Assembly: GCA_003168255.1 (NCBI GenBank)
Contig: PMSU01000091.1
Coordinates: 1 to 64,000, forward strand
Reading direction: 5' to 3'
From: Actinomycetota bacterium
GTDB lineage: Bacteria > Actinomycetota > Actinomycetes > Streptosporangiales > Streptosporangiaceae
Length of the DNA stretch: 64,000 bases
The position numbers and the translations under genes are program-made. The stretch's first letter is position 1. Each line of letters starts with the position of its first letter. The notes under the pieces are model-generated. The model ran no database searches. It worked only from the letters and a program-made list of their open reading frames with translations, and was not told where the DNA came from. Of this stretch, positions 18,034 to 26,613 are shown piece after piece.

Positions 18034-19301
18034 CCGCGGTCATGAGCGAAGAACTGGTGGCGCGGCGCCGGGCGGTAGAGGCGCTGCGTTCGGGGGTGCC
18101 GAGCTGGGATGCGGTCGCGGTGCTCGGCTCGGGGCAGCCGGAGGCCGAGGACCGCTTCACGGCATTGCTCGACCAGGCAGCCGAGCCGGGAATTCCTGCC
18201 GCGCAGCCGCGCGGGCTCCTGCTCGGCGGTGGGTTCGGATCGGGAAAGAGTCACCTGCTTACCCACCTCGGTCATCTCGCCATGTCGTCGGGCTTCGTAG
18301 TGAGCACGGTTGTGATCAGCAAGGAAACCCCGCTGCACGACCCGGTGAAGACGTTCCGGGCAGCTATCGAAGGCGCGGTGGATCCCGGCCGCGCGCACGG
18401 CGTGCTGGAAGATGCCGCGGCGGCCCTCGACCTCGACACACCGCGCTACGCCGAGCTCAGCCGGTGGGTGAACTCGCCGGCCAGTGAACTGGACGAGCGC
18501 TTCGCAGCGACCTTGCTTTGCCATGAGCGGCTGCGCGGCGGCGAAGTGCCCGGCAGCGATGAAACAGCTGCGGCCCTTGTCCGGTTCTGGGGCGGCGAGC
18601 CGCTGCGCATCTCCGACCTGCGCCGGGCCCTGCGGTCGGTCGGCGCGGCTGGGCTGTTCAGTTTCAGTGCCATTACTGCCCGTGACCTCGCTCGCCAGCG
18701 ATTCCGGTTCGTCTCCCGGATGCTGCGTGCGGCGGGGCATGCCGGCTGGGTGGTCCTCTTTGATGAGGTCGAGCTGATCGGCCGCTATTCGCTCCTTCAG
18801 CGCGGCCGCTCATATGCCGAACTGGCGAGGTGGGTGGGCAGCCGCGACGCCGATCCCGGTCTGCCGCTTACGGCGGTCTTCGCGATGACCGATGACTTCG
18901 AGGCCGCGGTCCTGACCGGCAAGGACGACCGCACCCAGATTCCGGCCCGGCTACGGGCGAAGCAGTCACCGCAGTGGGATGAGACCGCGGCTCTCGCCGA
19001 AGGCGGGATGCGTCACATCGAGCACGACATGCTGCTGCTCGATGCCCCCGACGACAATAACCTCGACCGCGCCTATGCCGCGCTCAAGGAACTGCACGCC
19101 GGGGCGTTCGGCTGGTCTCCGCCGGATGTGTCCGGCCTGGAGAGGCTCGGCGCGACGCGGATGCGCCAGTATGTCCGGGCCTGGATCAACGAGTGGGACC
19201 TGGTACGGCTGGATCCGGTGTACCGGCCGCAGACCGAAGTCGTCGATATCGCGAGTGACTACAGCGAGGACATCACACTCGAGGACAGCTCCGACGCATA
19301 G
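18030..19301 (+). CDS. BREX-type (DUF2791, BrxC/BrxD family) P-loop ATPase
   Basis: 423 aa. Walker A is GGGFGSGKSH (66-75), Walker B is WVVLFDEVEL (240-249). The following GRYSLLQRGRSYAELARW is a signature of actinomycete DUF2791/BrxD-type proteins. Length fits BrxD rather than the about 1200-aa BrxC. In BREX these ATPases act with PglZ, PglX and helicases against phage. None of those partners is here: upstream are only the degenerate paralogue and a coiled-coil protein; downstream is a convergent gene. The acidic C-terminus (SEDITLEDSSDA) is short and probably disordered. Function in defence is inferred from family only. Confidence 0.85.
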   Translation: MTAVMSEELVARRRAVEALRSGVPSWDAVAVLGSGQPEAEDRFTALLDQAAEPGIPAAQPRGLLLGGGFGSGKSHLLTHLGHLAMSSGFVVSTVVISKETPLHDPVKTFRAAIEGAVDPGRAHGVLEDAAAALDLDTPRYAELSRWVNSPASELDERFAATLLCHERLRGGEVPGSDETAAALVRFWGGEPLRISDLRRALRSVGAAGLFSFSAITARDLARQRFRFVSRMLRAAGHAGWVVLFDEVELIGRYSLLQRGRSYAELARWVGSRDADPGLPLTAVFAMTDDFEAAVLTGKDDRTQIPARLRAKQSPQWDETAALAEGGMRHIEHDMLLLDAPDDNNLDRAYAALKELHAGAFGWSPPDVSGLERLGATRMRQYVRAWINEWDLVRLDPVYRPQTEVVDIASDYSEDITLEDSSDA

Positions 19302-19464
19302 CGCGATAACACGGCCCAGCGGCATCGCAGAGCGGCAACCACGCCGCTATCCCATAGGCGACCTGGGCGAGTCTATCCAGCGTGCGCTCGCCGGGCTGTT
19401 TCGACGAGCACCTCGGCGGCTCTTCCGGGGCGCGGCTGGGGTGCAGAGACGGCTGCGTGTCATG

Positions 19465-20085
19465 TCAATGTTTCCTTTCCCGCAACTGCCGGTTCAGCCA
19501 TGCACGGCTTCCGGCGACGGTGAGACCTTCTTCTAGCACGTCATGCAGCACTGGCCCGGCACCACCGGCAGCGAGCTCGCTGACCGTGTACTCGAGGGGA
19601 CGCGTGTCGTTGCCAGTCCATCTCGTAACGTCGGTTGACAGAGCGGCGACCTGCTCTTCCCAGCTGGGAAGGGGTGTGTCATCAGCGCGTACCAGCAACA
19701 AGTCCAGGTCACTGTCAGCCGTCATCGTGCCGCGTGCGGCCGAACCGAAGACGGCTGCGTACACCGGCGGGAACGCCCAGCCTTCGAGGCGCTCCTCGAG
19801 TCGATGGAGCAGCGTGCGCGGCAGATGGGCCATTTCCACGATGGGGCCAGCGGCCAAGTGATCTCGGTTGAGCCGGTAGCTGTAGGCGTTGCCGACCCGC
19901 TCGGAGTGAACAACGCCTTGGCGGGTGAGGCGAATGAGCACCTTACGGATGCCCTCCTCTGAGTACCGGGTGAGGACTCGGTGCATCTGCCCTGTAGTGA
20001 AGGCCGCTTCGTGTTGCGCGAGCAGGGCGAGCACGTCGCCATCGAGTGTGGGCGTGATCGTGGCCAGGGGATGGTTCAGCTGCAT
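19465..20085 (-). CDS. Winged-helix plus MNT-type nucleotidyltransferase fusion
   Basis: 206 aa from the ATG at 20085 (AGAAGG 4 bp upstream); an upstream frame to 20208 crosses the promoter. A winged helix (about 12-70: FTTGQMHRVL, IRKVLIRLTRQGVVH) is fused to a polymerase-beta-like nucleotidyltransferase domain with GSAARGTMTADSDLDLLLV, the conserved GS...DxD. Such single-gene fusions are usually autoregulated DNA binders; MNT domains in MntA-type antitoxins AMPylate a HEPN toxin. No HEPN partner gene is adjacent. A perfect 7-bp inverted repeat lies upstream. Confidence 0.8.
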   Translation of the reverse strand: MQLNHPLATITPTLDGDVLALLAQHEAAFTTGQMHRVLTRYSEEGIRKVLIRLTRQGVVHSERVGNAYSYRLNRDHLAAGPIVEMAHLPRTLLHRLEERLEGWAFPPVYAAVFGSAARGTMTADSDLDLLLVRADDTPLPSWEEQVAALSTDVTRWTGNDTRPLEYTVSELAAGGAGPVLHDVLEEGLTVAGSRAWLNRQLRERKH

Positions 20086-20128
20086 GGCGCCTTCTTCAGA
20101 GCTCGCGCTGGCGGTTCGGCACTCACTA

Positions 20129-20150
20129 ATAGTACATATTCCCGTACTAT
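20129..20150 (-). promoter_or_regulatory. Probable autoregulatory operator/promoter
   Basis: ATAGTAC (20129-20135) and GTACTAT (20144-20150) form a perfect inverted repeat with 8-bp spacing, 44-65 bp upstream of the wHTH-nucleotidyltransferase start. On the minus strand TATAGT and TACTAT within it both resemble a -10 box. The surrounding sequence is unusually AT-rich for this genome. Confidence 0.65.
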
Positions 20151-20225
20151 AGTCCGGGCATATGGATAATAGTTGAGGTAACGAGGAACCTCGTAGCTGC
20201 CCGGGCACCTCGGGACGCCTGCGGG

Positions 20226-21398
20226 CTACGACGCGGGAGAGGCAGCGGCGACGAGCGCGGGCTCCTTGAGCAGGGCGATCCGCCTTCCGCGCATGCTCGC
20301 GGCACTGCCCGTTCGGAAATCAGCCCTGATGAGCGGCCATACACCTGCCGTCGCGATGGCAGCGAACCCCACCCCGACGATCAACAGGGCATCGGTGAGA
20401 CCGACCTCGCGGATGAGAGCCGCGACCGCGAAGCTGGCGACGAGAGCGGCGCCGAGCGCGACGGTCTCCAGGATTCCGATCACCCGGCTGAGCAGATCGC
20501 GGGGCAGGTCACGTTGCAGGGTGGTCAGCGCGAGGACGTCGACGACCACCATCCCGCCGCCCGAGATGACCTGTAGGACGAAGCCGATGACCGGCGACGT
20601 GATCGTTGCGGTGGCGGCGAACGGAAGGGCCAGCGACAGCATGCCGCCGAGGATGATCACCGACAGCCGGGGCGACGCGCTGAGCCTGCTGGCGGCGGCG
20701 GCACCCAGCACGCCGCCGATCGCGGCCGCGGTCAGCAGGTAGCTGCAACCGTCCGCGCCGGTGCCGAACCGCTCGCTCATCGGGACGTAGAGCACGGTGC
20801 TCGCGCCATAGACGGCGGTGCCAAGCGCGGCGAATGCCACCAGCGTGCGCGCCCGCGAGTTGCGCCGCAGCGCCGCTACGCCCGCCGCGATCTGCGCGAC
20901 CAGCCGTCCGCCGTCATCTCCTGCCGTGCCGGTGCTGCGCACCCGGAGCCGGGAGATCGCGGCGGCAGCGGCGGCGAAGGTCGCGAGGTTGAACAAGATT
21001 CCGTACACCGGGCGGCCCGCCAGCAGGAGCAGTCCGCCGATGGCGGGCCCGACGATGACGACGAGGTTCTCCAGCATTCCGAACAGGCCGTTGGCCGCCG
21101 TCAGGTCGCTCTCATCAACGGTCTCGGGGATGAGCGCCCCTGATGCCGGCCGGTACACGGTGCCGACGGCGGCTGTCGCCGCGGCCAGGACCAGCACCAC
21201 GGCGACCGGGCCATCCGTCGCCACCACGAGCGCGATCGCTGCCATCAGGACAAGGGCGAGCAACGCCGACACCAGCAGTGTCCTGGTGCGCTCGAATCGG
21301 TCGGCGAGCGCCCCGGCGTAGGCGGAGAACAGGATGCGGGGGATCCATGCGGCCGCTGTGGTCGCGGCGATCCAGGCGGTGGATCCGGTGCGGTCATA
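20226..21398 (-). pseudogene. 5'-truncated MFS exporter
   Basis: An MFS transporter of the EntS/MFS_3 kind (FSAYAGALADRFERTRTLLV, the loop 2-3 signature; about ten further TM segments; PRDLLSRVIGILETVALG). Homology-like sequence runs upstream to a Tyr codon at about 21396 (YDRTGSTAWIAATTAAAW) with no ATG, GTG or TTG before the in-frame stop near 21440. Normal relatives have another 30-40 residues, including TM1. The first usable start, a GTG at 21272, would also drop the next helix and the DRFER loop. Either the gene is dead, truncated when the neighbouring LuxR gene region was joined, or it uses a non-standard start. Confidence 0.65.
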
Positions 21399-21416
21399 GG
21401 ACCGGTGAGTTACATC

Positions 21417-21428
21417 GGGCGATCGCCC
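21417..21428. promoter_or_regulatory. 12-bp perfect palindrome, possible operator
   Basis: GGGCGATCGCCC lies between the truncated MFS gene and the divergent LuxR regulator, immediately followed by a second palindrome CCTATAGG (21427-21434) that could include a -10. It could be an operator of the regulator's own promoter. No matching site was noticed elsewhere in the window. Confidence 0.35.
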
Positions 21429-21472
21429 TATAGGTAGGCGTCAGGGCATGATGGGAGCAGAGCCGGGCGGGG

Positions 21473-23944
21473 GTGACGTTCTTGACGTGGGGGGGCACAT
21501 CGGACGGCATGCCGTCGGCCAGATCCCGGCTGTTCGGGCGCGACGAGGAGATCGCCGACGCCCGGCACCTGCTGGAGGACGGTGCCAGGCTGGTGACGAT
21601 CACCGGGGCCGGCGGCATCGGCAAGACCCGGATTGCCGTGGAGGTCTGCCGCAAGGTCTCCGGCAAGTTGACCTTCATCGAGCTGTCCGGGACCGACAAT
21701 GCCGGCCTGCCGGGCGCGCTGGTCCGTGCCATCGTGCCGGAACCGGGCTCAGGACGGGACCCGGTGCGCTCGATCGCCGGCGCATTGATCGGCGAGCCGC
21801 ACGTCATCGTCCTGGACACCTTCGAGCGCCTGCTGGCTTCGGTGGGTCTGCTGGACGAACTGCTCGAAGCATGCCCTGATCTGCAACTGCTGGTGACCAG
21901 CCGGTCCCGGCTGCGGCTGAACGGGGAAAACGTCGTGCCGATCGGAGCGCTGCCGACCGGCGCCGACGAGGCCGCGGTGGCGATGTTCTACGAGCACGCT
22001 CGCGCGGTCGGCGGCCTGCGGACGGCCGGGCCTGATGACGAGCGAGCCACCGTGGCAGCGCTGTGCGAGCTGCTGGACGGCTCGCCCCTGGCCATCGAGC
22101 TGGCTTCCGCCCGGACCACCATGTTCACTCCAGCGGCCCTGCTCGCGGCCCTGCGGTCCGGCGAGCAGAGTCGGCTGCGGATGCTGGCCGGCGGAAGCGC
22201 GTCCGGCCGGCACCGCGACATGCACTCCACTATCGCGTGGAGCTACCTGTTGCTGGCCGAGCCGGCCCAGCGGCTGCTGCGCCGGCTCGCCGTTTTCCCT
22301 GGATCCTTCGACTTGGACGCGGCCGCCACGGTGGGCGCCGGGCCGGCCAGCGGCGCCAGCGGAGCCGGCCAGGCGAACGTCCTCGATGACCTGGCGGGCC
22401 TGGTCGACTGGCATCTCGTCGAGCCCGCGGCCGGGCCGGCCGATGCCCCGCGCTTCCGGCTGCTCGACATGCTGCGGGAGTTCGCCGACGACCAGCTCCG
22501 CTCCCGCGGCGAAATGAGCGCAGCCCAGGACAGTTTCCTGCACTGGAGCCTGAATTTTGCCGAACGCGCCATAGGCGGCACCGACTCGCCTGCCGAGCGG
22601 CTCTGGCTTGAGCGCATCGACCGCGAGCTACCGAACCTCCGGGCCGCATTGAACCTGCTGCTGGAGCGGGCGGATGCGCCGCGCGGAGCGCGGCTCGCCG
22701 AGGCCATCGGGGCGTTCTGGGCGCATCGCGGCCCGATGGCTGAAGGCCGCCGCTGGTTCGCCGCCTTCCTCGATCTCGACTTGCGCGACCCGCAGCTCAG
22801 CGCCCGCGCGAGAGCAGCGTCCACCGCCTGGTCGGTCCGGCTCGCGATCGACGAGGGCGAGTTCGACCTCGAGCCGCTCGTGGCCGCCCGGGGTGTGCTG
22901 GCCGGAGATCCCGATGCGGACGTCGACTGGCTGCGGGCGACCGAGCACCTCGCCTACGGGCTCACCATGGGCGGCGAGCTGGATGCGGCGGACGAGCTGA
23001 CCGCGGCCGGGATCGACCGGGCGACGCTCGCGGGCCTGCCCTACTGGCGCTGTGTGTTCTTGCAGCGCCGTGCTCTTTCCGCTCAGCGGCACTCCCAGCC
23101 CGATCTCGCGGTCCGGTACGCCCAGGAGACCGTCCTGGCCGCCCGCGCCATCGGATACGACCGGATTGTCGCGCGCGCCGAGCAGGTCATCGCGCACGAA
23201 CGAGCCGCCGAGCTCGGTCCGGAAGGTACCCGGCTGGCCCTCCTGGCCAACCTGCGCGCCCATGAAGCGGCCGGAGATCGACGAGGTGTGGTGAGCACGA
23301 TGGCGAGCCTCGGGGCCGCCACGCTGGACACCGATGTCCCGGCGGCCGCGCGCTGGATCGCCGATGGCATCGACGAGGGAGTCAGGGTCGGCTACTGGCA
23401 CGGCGAGGCGTACTGCGTCGTCGCGATGATCGTCCTGCTCATCAAGACGCGGCAGCTCCTCGATGCGGCCCGGCTCGATGGCGCGATGCAGCCGTATCTG
23501 CCCACGCTGCGGGCCAGCCTGCCGCCCGGCCACTATGCCGGATACCGGGCGGCGGTCGATTCGGCGCGATCCCGGCTGGGCCCTGCGGCCTTCGACCAGG
23601 CGGCCACGGAACTGACCGGGGGCTGGCCAGTCGTGCGGGACCGTGCCGCCGCGATCGCCGGTGTACTCGCCGCGACGGGCGAGCCCGCCGAGCCGAGGCC
23701 CAGGCGCCGCGGGCCGAGTTCAAATCCCGAGCTGACCAGCCGTGAGCTGGAGGTGCTGGCCGCGATCGCCAGCGGCCAGACGAACCCGCAGATCGGCGCC
23801 GTTCTGCACCTGAGCCCGAAAACGGTCATGCACCACAGCGCGAACGTGTATCGCAAGCTGGGCGTGCGCGGCCGAGCCGAAGCGGTGGCTCTGGCCTACC
23901 GCACCGGGCTGCTGCAGGGATCCGGCGGCAACGCCCCGGCATGA
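21473..23944 (+). CDS. LuxR-family NB-ARC/TPR transcriptional regulator
   Basis: 823 aa. Order: RLFGRDEEI box, Walker A GAGGIGKT (about 45-52), Walker B HVIVLDTFERLL (about 110), sensor TSRSRLRL, long helical TPR-like region, then a C-terminal LuxR HTH (about 755-812: LTSRELEVLAAIASGQTNPQ and LHLSPKTVMHHSANVYRKLG). This is the usual LAL-like layout, unlike the N-terminal HTH regulator at 5-8 kb. The GTG at 21473 is used; an ATG at 21509 (MPSARSRLFG) is possible. The target is not evident, since the divergent MFS gene is truncated. A 42-codon frame overlaps its stop. Confidence 0.88.
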   Translation: MTFLTWGGTSDGMPSARSRLFGRDEEIADARHLLEDGARLVTITGAGGIGKTRIAVEVCRKVSGKLTFIELSGTDNAGLPGALVRAIVPEPGSGRDPVRSIAGALIGEPHVIVLDTFERLLASVGLLDELLEACPDLQLLVTSRSRLRLNGENVVPIGALPTGADEAAVAMFYEHARAVGGLRTAGPDDERATVAALCELLDGSPLAIELASARTTMFTPAALLAALRSGEQSRLRMLAGGSASGRHRDMHSTIAWSYLLLAEPAQRLLRRLAVFPGSFDLDAAATVGAGPASGASGAGQANVLDDLAGLVDWHLVEPAAGPADAPRFRLLDMLREFADDQLRSRGEMSAAQDSFLHWSLNFAERAIGGTDSPAERLWLERIDRELPNLRAALNLLLERADAPRGARLAEAIGAFWAHRGPMAEGRRWFAAFLDLDLRDPQLSARARAASTAWSVRLAIDEGEFDLEPLVAARGVLAGDPDADVDWLRATEHLAYGLTMGGELDAADELTAAGIDRATLAGLPYWRCVFLQRRALSAQRHSQPDLAVRYAQETVLAARAIGYDRIVARAEQVIAHERAAELGPEGTRLALLANLRAHEAAGDRRGVVSTMASLGAATLDTDVPAAARWIADGIDEGVRVGYWHGEAYCVVAMIVLLIKTRQLLDAARLDGAMQPYLPTLRASLPPGHYAGYRAAVDSARSRLGPAAFDQAATELTGGWPVVRDRAAAIAGVLAATGEPAEPRPRRRGPSSNPELTSRELEVLAAIASGQTNPQIGAVLHLSPKTVMHHSANVYRKLGVRGRAEAVALAYRTGLLQGSGGNAPA

Positions 23945-24069
23945 CGCCGGCCCGGCGGCGCGGGCCTGAGCGGGTCGCCGTCGACATGATCGGGCAGTCC
24001 CCGGACGTCTGGCCAGCGCTGCGCGAGCGCGGCGGCGAGATCCCCGGCGAGCTGGTGGGTGGCGGCTAG
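23941..24069 (+). CDS. Possible small ORF coupled to LuxR regulator
   Basis: A 42-codon frame whose ATG overlaps the regulator's stop by 4 bp (ATGA). It translates as MTPARRRGPERVAVDMIGQ, followed by PDVWPALRERGGEIPG and a Gly-rich end. No recognisable family. The overlap is what coupled genes show, but at this GC content the frame may be chance. Confidence 0.3.
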   Translation: MTPARRRGPERVAVDMIGQSPDVWPALRERGGEIPGELVGGG

Positions 24070-24134
24070 TCCTGCATGGTCCGCGGTTGCCAGCGCCGTT
24101 ACCCGGGCGCGATGATGCAGACGTTGGCGTGCCG

Positions 24135-24878
24135 TCAGCCGCGTACCGCGACGAAGATCAGCTCGCGACTCCCCGCTGCCACCGGCTCGCGATCCCAGTC
24201 ACCAAAGACGTGCTCCACCGCGAACCCGGCATCGGTCAGCGACTGCGTCAATTCCGGCTGCGTGCGGAATCGCAGCTCGTCCGCGGATACCAGTTCCTCG
24301 CCGGCCGACGCGAAACGATAGTGACATTCGAAACGCACGCGCTCGTCGTGCACCTCGACTAGCTGGCACCAGACCTCGATCGGGCCGTGCGCGGCGTCAT
24401 CGATACGCCGGCGGGATGCTTGCGGCGTCCAGGCGGCCCACGGCCGGGGACCCGGATTGCGGCTCTCGAACGCCACCCGGCCGCCTGGCCGCAAGGCCGC
24501 GCGCGTGGCGACGAGCGTGGCGTGCCAGCTCTGGTCATCGGCGATGGCCTGAGCGACATGACCGGTCATGATCGCCAGGTCGGCATCCGCCTCGTCTAGC
24601 TGGCTCGCGTCGCCCTCGATCCATCGCACCCGCTCGCCGCCGGGGCGATGGCGGGCGACGTCCAGCATGGCTCCCGACGGGTCGACGCCCGTCATCCGGT
24701 AGCCGCGCCGGGCCAGCTCGCAGGTCAGCAATCCCGTGCCGCAGCCGATGTCGATGATTGACGACGCGGACAGCACCGCGGCGAGCCTGATGTAGAACGC
24801 CGTGCCGGCGGCGAACGGATTCACCGTGTCGTACACAGCGACGAGGCGAGGATCGCCGTACTCACCGAAAGTGCCCAC
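24135..24878 (-). CDS. Class I SAM-dependent methyltransferase
   Basis: 247 aa. SAM-binding motif I is IIDIGCGTGLLTCELA (about 42-55), motif II GYRMTGVDPSGAMLDVAR, and WIEGDASQL marks motif III. The N-terminal YDTVNPFAAGTAFYIRLA and C-terminal beta region fit the small-molecule methyltransferase group found widely in actinomycetes. Substrate is unknown. It follows the kinase gene on the same strand but is separated from it by a hairpin-forming 10-bp repeat array. Confidence 0.85.
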   Translation of the reverse strand: MGTFGEYGDPRLVAVYDTVNPFAAGTAFYIRLAAVLSASSIIDIGCGTGLLTCELARRGYRMTGVDPSGAMLDVARHRPGGERVRWIEGDASQLDEADADLAIMTGHVAQAIADDQSWHATLVATRAALRPGGRVAFESRNPGPRPWAAWTPQASRRRIDDAAHGPIEVWCQLVEVHDERVRFECHYRFASAGEELVSADELRFRTQPELTQSLTDAGFAVEHVFGDWDREPVAAGSRELIFVAVRG

Positions 24879-24923
24879 GTCAGCAACGGTAAGAGGCGCG
24901 TCGGCGCATGTCGTGTGATTTTT

Positions 24924-24973
24924 CCGGCTTAGCCCGGCTTAGCCCGGCTCAGCCCGGCTCAGCCGGGCTCAGC
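24924..24973. repeat. 10-bp tandem repeat with hairpin, probable terminator
   Basis: Five copies of a 10-bp unit CCGGCTYAGC, the fifth altered to CGGGCTCAGC. That change creates an 8-bp perfect hairpin (AGCCCGGC 24951-24958, GCCGGGCT 24962-24969, loop TCA). It lies downstream of the kinase gene and upstream of the methyltransferase start on the minus strand, so it may terminate the kinase transcript. Confidence 0.7.
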
Positions 24974-25022
24974 CCGGCGCCGCCCGCGGCGAACCCGATC
25001 GAAGCCGGCCCGGTTCGCCGCA

Positions 25023-25631
25023 TCATCCACCCTGCTCTCCCCGCCGGTGGGCGCGCCGGCAGCCGGGCACCAGGGCGGCAACCTGAGCTTCCAGCGTTGC
25101 GGTCGCGGTGAGCCGGTTGTCGATGGTGACGTGCGGGGCGGCTGGCTCGGTATCGAGCCGCATGCTGGCGGCGAACGTCCCGAAGTCGGCCAGCTTTGCC
25201 GAGTCGCGCTCCGACATGCGAGCGGCGAGGCGATGGCGCAGGGTCGCCGCGTCCGACCGGATCCAGATCAGGTGAACCGCTCCGCCGCCCAGGTCGGCGA
25301 CCCACGACTGCCACCGGCGGCCGTCGTGGATGTGCCGGGTAAAGGGAGCCGAAAGCACGACGGGGCAGCCGTGGCAGCGGATCTCCCGGGCCGTGGCGGT
25401 CATCCCGCCGTACTCGTGGACCTTGACGTGCTCGTCGTACCAGGGGCCTTCGCGTTCACCGGCCGGCCGGCCGCCCGCGGCCAGGGTTGCCGCCACGAAC
25501 GAGCCGTACATCGTGTCCTTGTCCAGCAGCGCGGGCGTCGGCAGCGCAGTTGCCAGCAGGATGCCCGCGACCGTGGTCTTGCCGGCTCCGGGCGGGCCAG
25601 CCACCACCCACGCGGTCGCAGCGACGGTCAT
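25023..25631 (-). CDS. P-loop kinase-like ATPase (zeta/APS-kinase type)
   Basis: 202 aa from the ATG at 25631 ([20 protein letters not shown]); an upstream frame to 25745 is not protein-like. Walker A GPPGAGKT lies at residues 12-19, DKDTMYG near 40 could be the substrate-binding Asp, and a LID-like region [12 protein letters not shown] lies at about 135. This layout fits the AAA_33 small-molecule kinases and zeta-toxin relatives. No antitoxin gene is adjacent, so a metabolic kinase is as likely as a toxin. Confidence 0.75.
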   Translation of the reverse strand: MTVAATAWVVAGPPGAGKTTVAGILLATALPTPALLDKDTMYGSFVAATLAAGGRPAGEREGPWYDEHVKVHEYGGMTATAREIRCHGCPVVLSAPFTRHIHDGRRWQSWVADLGGGAVHLIWIRSDAATLRHRLAARMSERDSAKLADFGTFAASMRLDTEPAAPHVTIDNRLTATATLEAQVAALVPGCRRAHRRGEQGG

Positions 25632-25804
25632 CAGCCACACGCCTGGTCCGCCTGCGTGCAGGAAACAAAGGAATCCCACCCGCGGCGCGCATCCGCACCC
25701 GCCCTCACCTGCGCAACAATCCCACACCGTCGGCCCGGGCGACATGATGTCCGACTTCCCACCGGCAGGCGGCGCTTCGAGGCCGTACTGACAGACTGAT
25801 CATC

Positions 25805-26395
25805 ATGACCGGATCGGATCCGAAAGAAGATCTCCAGCGCTATCTGCAGGCCGCTCGCGACGCCTTGATATGGAAGCTCGACGGGCTGTCGGAGTACGAC
25901 ATTCGCCGCCCGCTGACGCCGACCGGCACCAACCTGCTGGGGCTGATCAAGCACGTGGCCGGCGTTGAGCTGGGGTACTTCGGTGACACCTTCGGCAGGC
26001 CGTTCGGCGAGCAGCTGCCCTGGCTCGCGGCTGACGCCGAGCCCAACGCGGACATGTGGGCGACCGCCGATGAGCCGCGCGAGCAGATCGTCGGGCTGTA
26101 TCGCCGGGCCTGGGCGCACTCGGACGCGACGATCGGCACGCTCGCGCTGGACGCCATCGGCCGGGTGCCGTGGTGGCCCGCCGACCGCGGCGAGGTGACG
26201 CTGCACCGGATCCTGGTGCACATGATCGCCGAGACCCACCGGCACGCCGGGCACGCCGATATCGTCCGGGAACTGATCGACGGGACTGTCGGGCTGCGGG
26301 ACGGCAACGACAACATGGCGCCGGCCGACCAGGCGTGGTGGGATAACTACCGGAGCCTGCTGGAGCACGTCGCTCAGGAAGCTAACCAGCACTGA
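25805..26395 (+). CDS. DinB family (DUF664) protein
   Basis: 196 aa four-helix-bundle protein. IKHVAGVELGYFG supplies the first His, and HMIAETHRHAGHADIVRELIDG supplies the two others of the metal triad. The DUF664 branch is common in actinomycetes and related to mycothiol-dependent S-transferases and isomerases; substrate is unknown. Single gene, divergent from the kinase gene. Confidence 0.85.
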   Translation: MTGSDPKEDLQRYLQAARDALIWKLDGLSEYDIRRPLTPTGTNLLGLIKHVAGVELGYFGDTFGRPFGEQLPWLAADAEPNADMWATADEPREQIVGLYRRAWAHSDATIGTLALDAIGRVPWWPADRGEVTLHRILVHMIAETHRHAGHADIVRELIDGTVGLRDGNDNMAPADQAWWDNYRSLLEHVAQEANQH

Positions 26396-26460
26396 GCCCG
26401 CATACCGGGCATTCCGGTCAAACTACTCACTCCGGGAGAGCCGCCTCCCCGCCGGCCGAA

Positions 26461-26520
26461 ATGGATGCGGCAGAGCCCCCCATGGGTGGTAGGTAACGCC
26501 GCATTCATGCCTGGTCCTGG
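26461..26520. repeat. Dispersed intergenic repeat, copy at 26 kb
   Basis: 60 bp matching 51219-51278 at 57 of 60 positions. Both copies lie in intergenic DNA. Here the flanks differ on both sides, so this is the isolated left block of the longer 51-kb copy. Confidence 0.9.
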
Positions 26521-26613
26521 ACGCGCTTGCCGTTCTTTCCCGTCCGTCGCACCTGTACAGCGTCGTCACAAAATGCAACGATCTGGGCATCGGCGGGCAA
26601 AAGGAGCGCGGCG

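Noticed and set aside
24924..24973. Short CRISPR-like or iteron array
   Set aside because: 10-bp contiguous repeat forming a hairpin between genes; better explained as repeat-derived terminator.
26461..26520. C-rich run (CCCCCC) read as a possible structured RNA such as 6C RNA
   Set aside because: Only one C run is present and no paired stems could be drawn; treated as a dispersed repeat.
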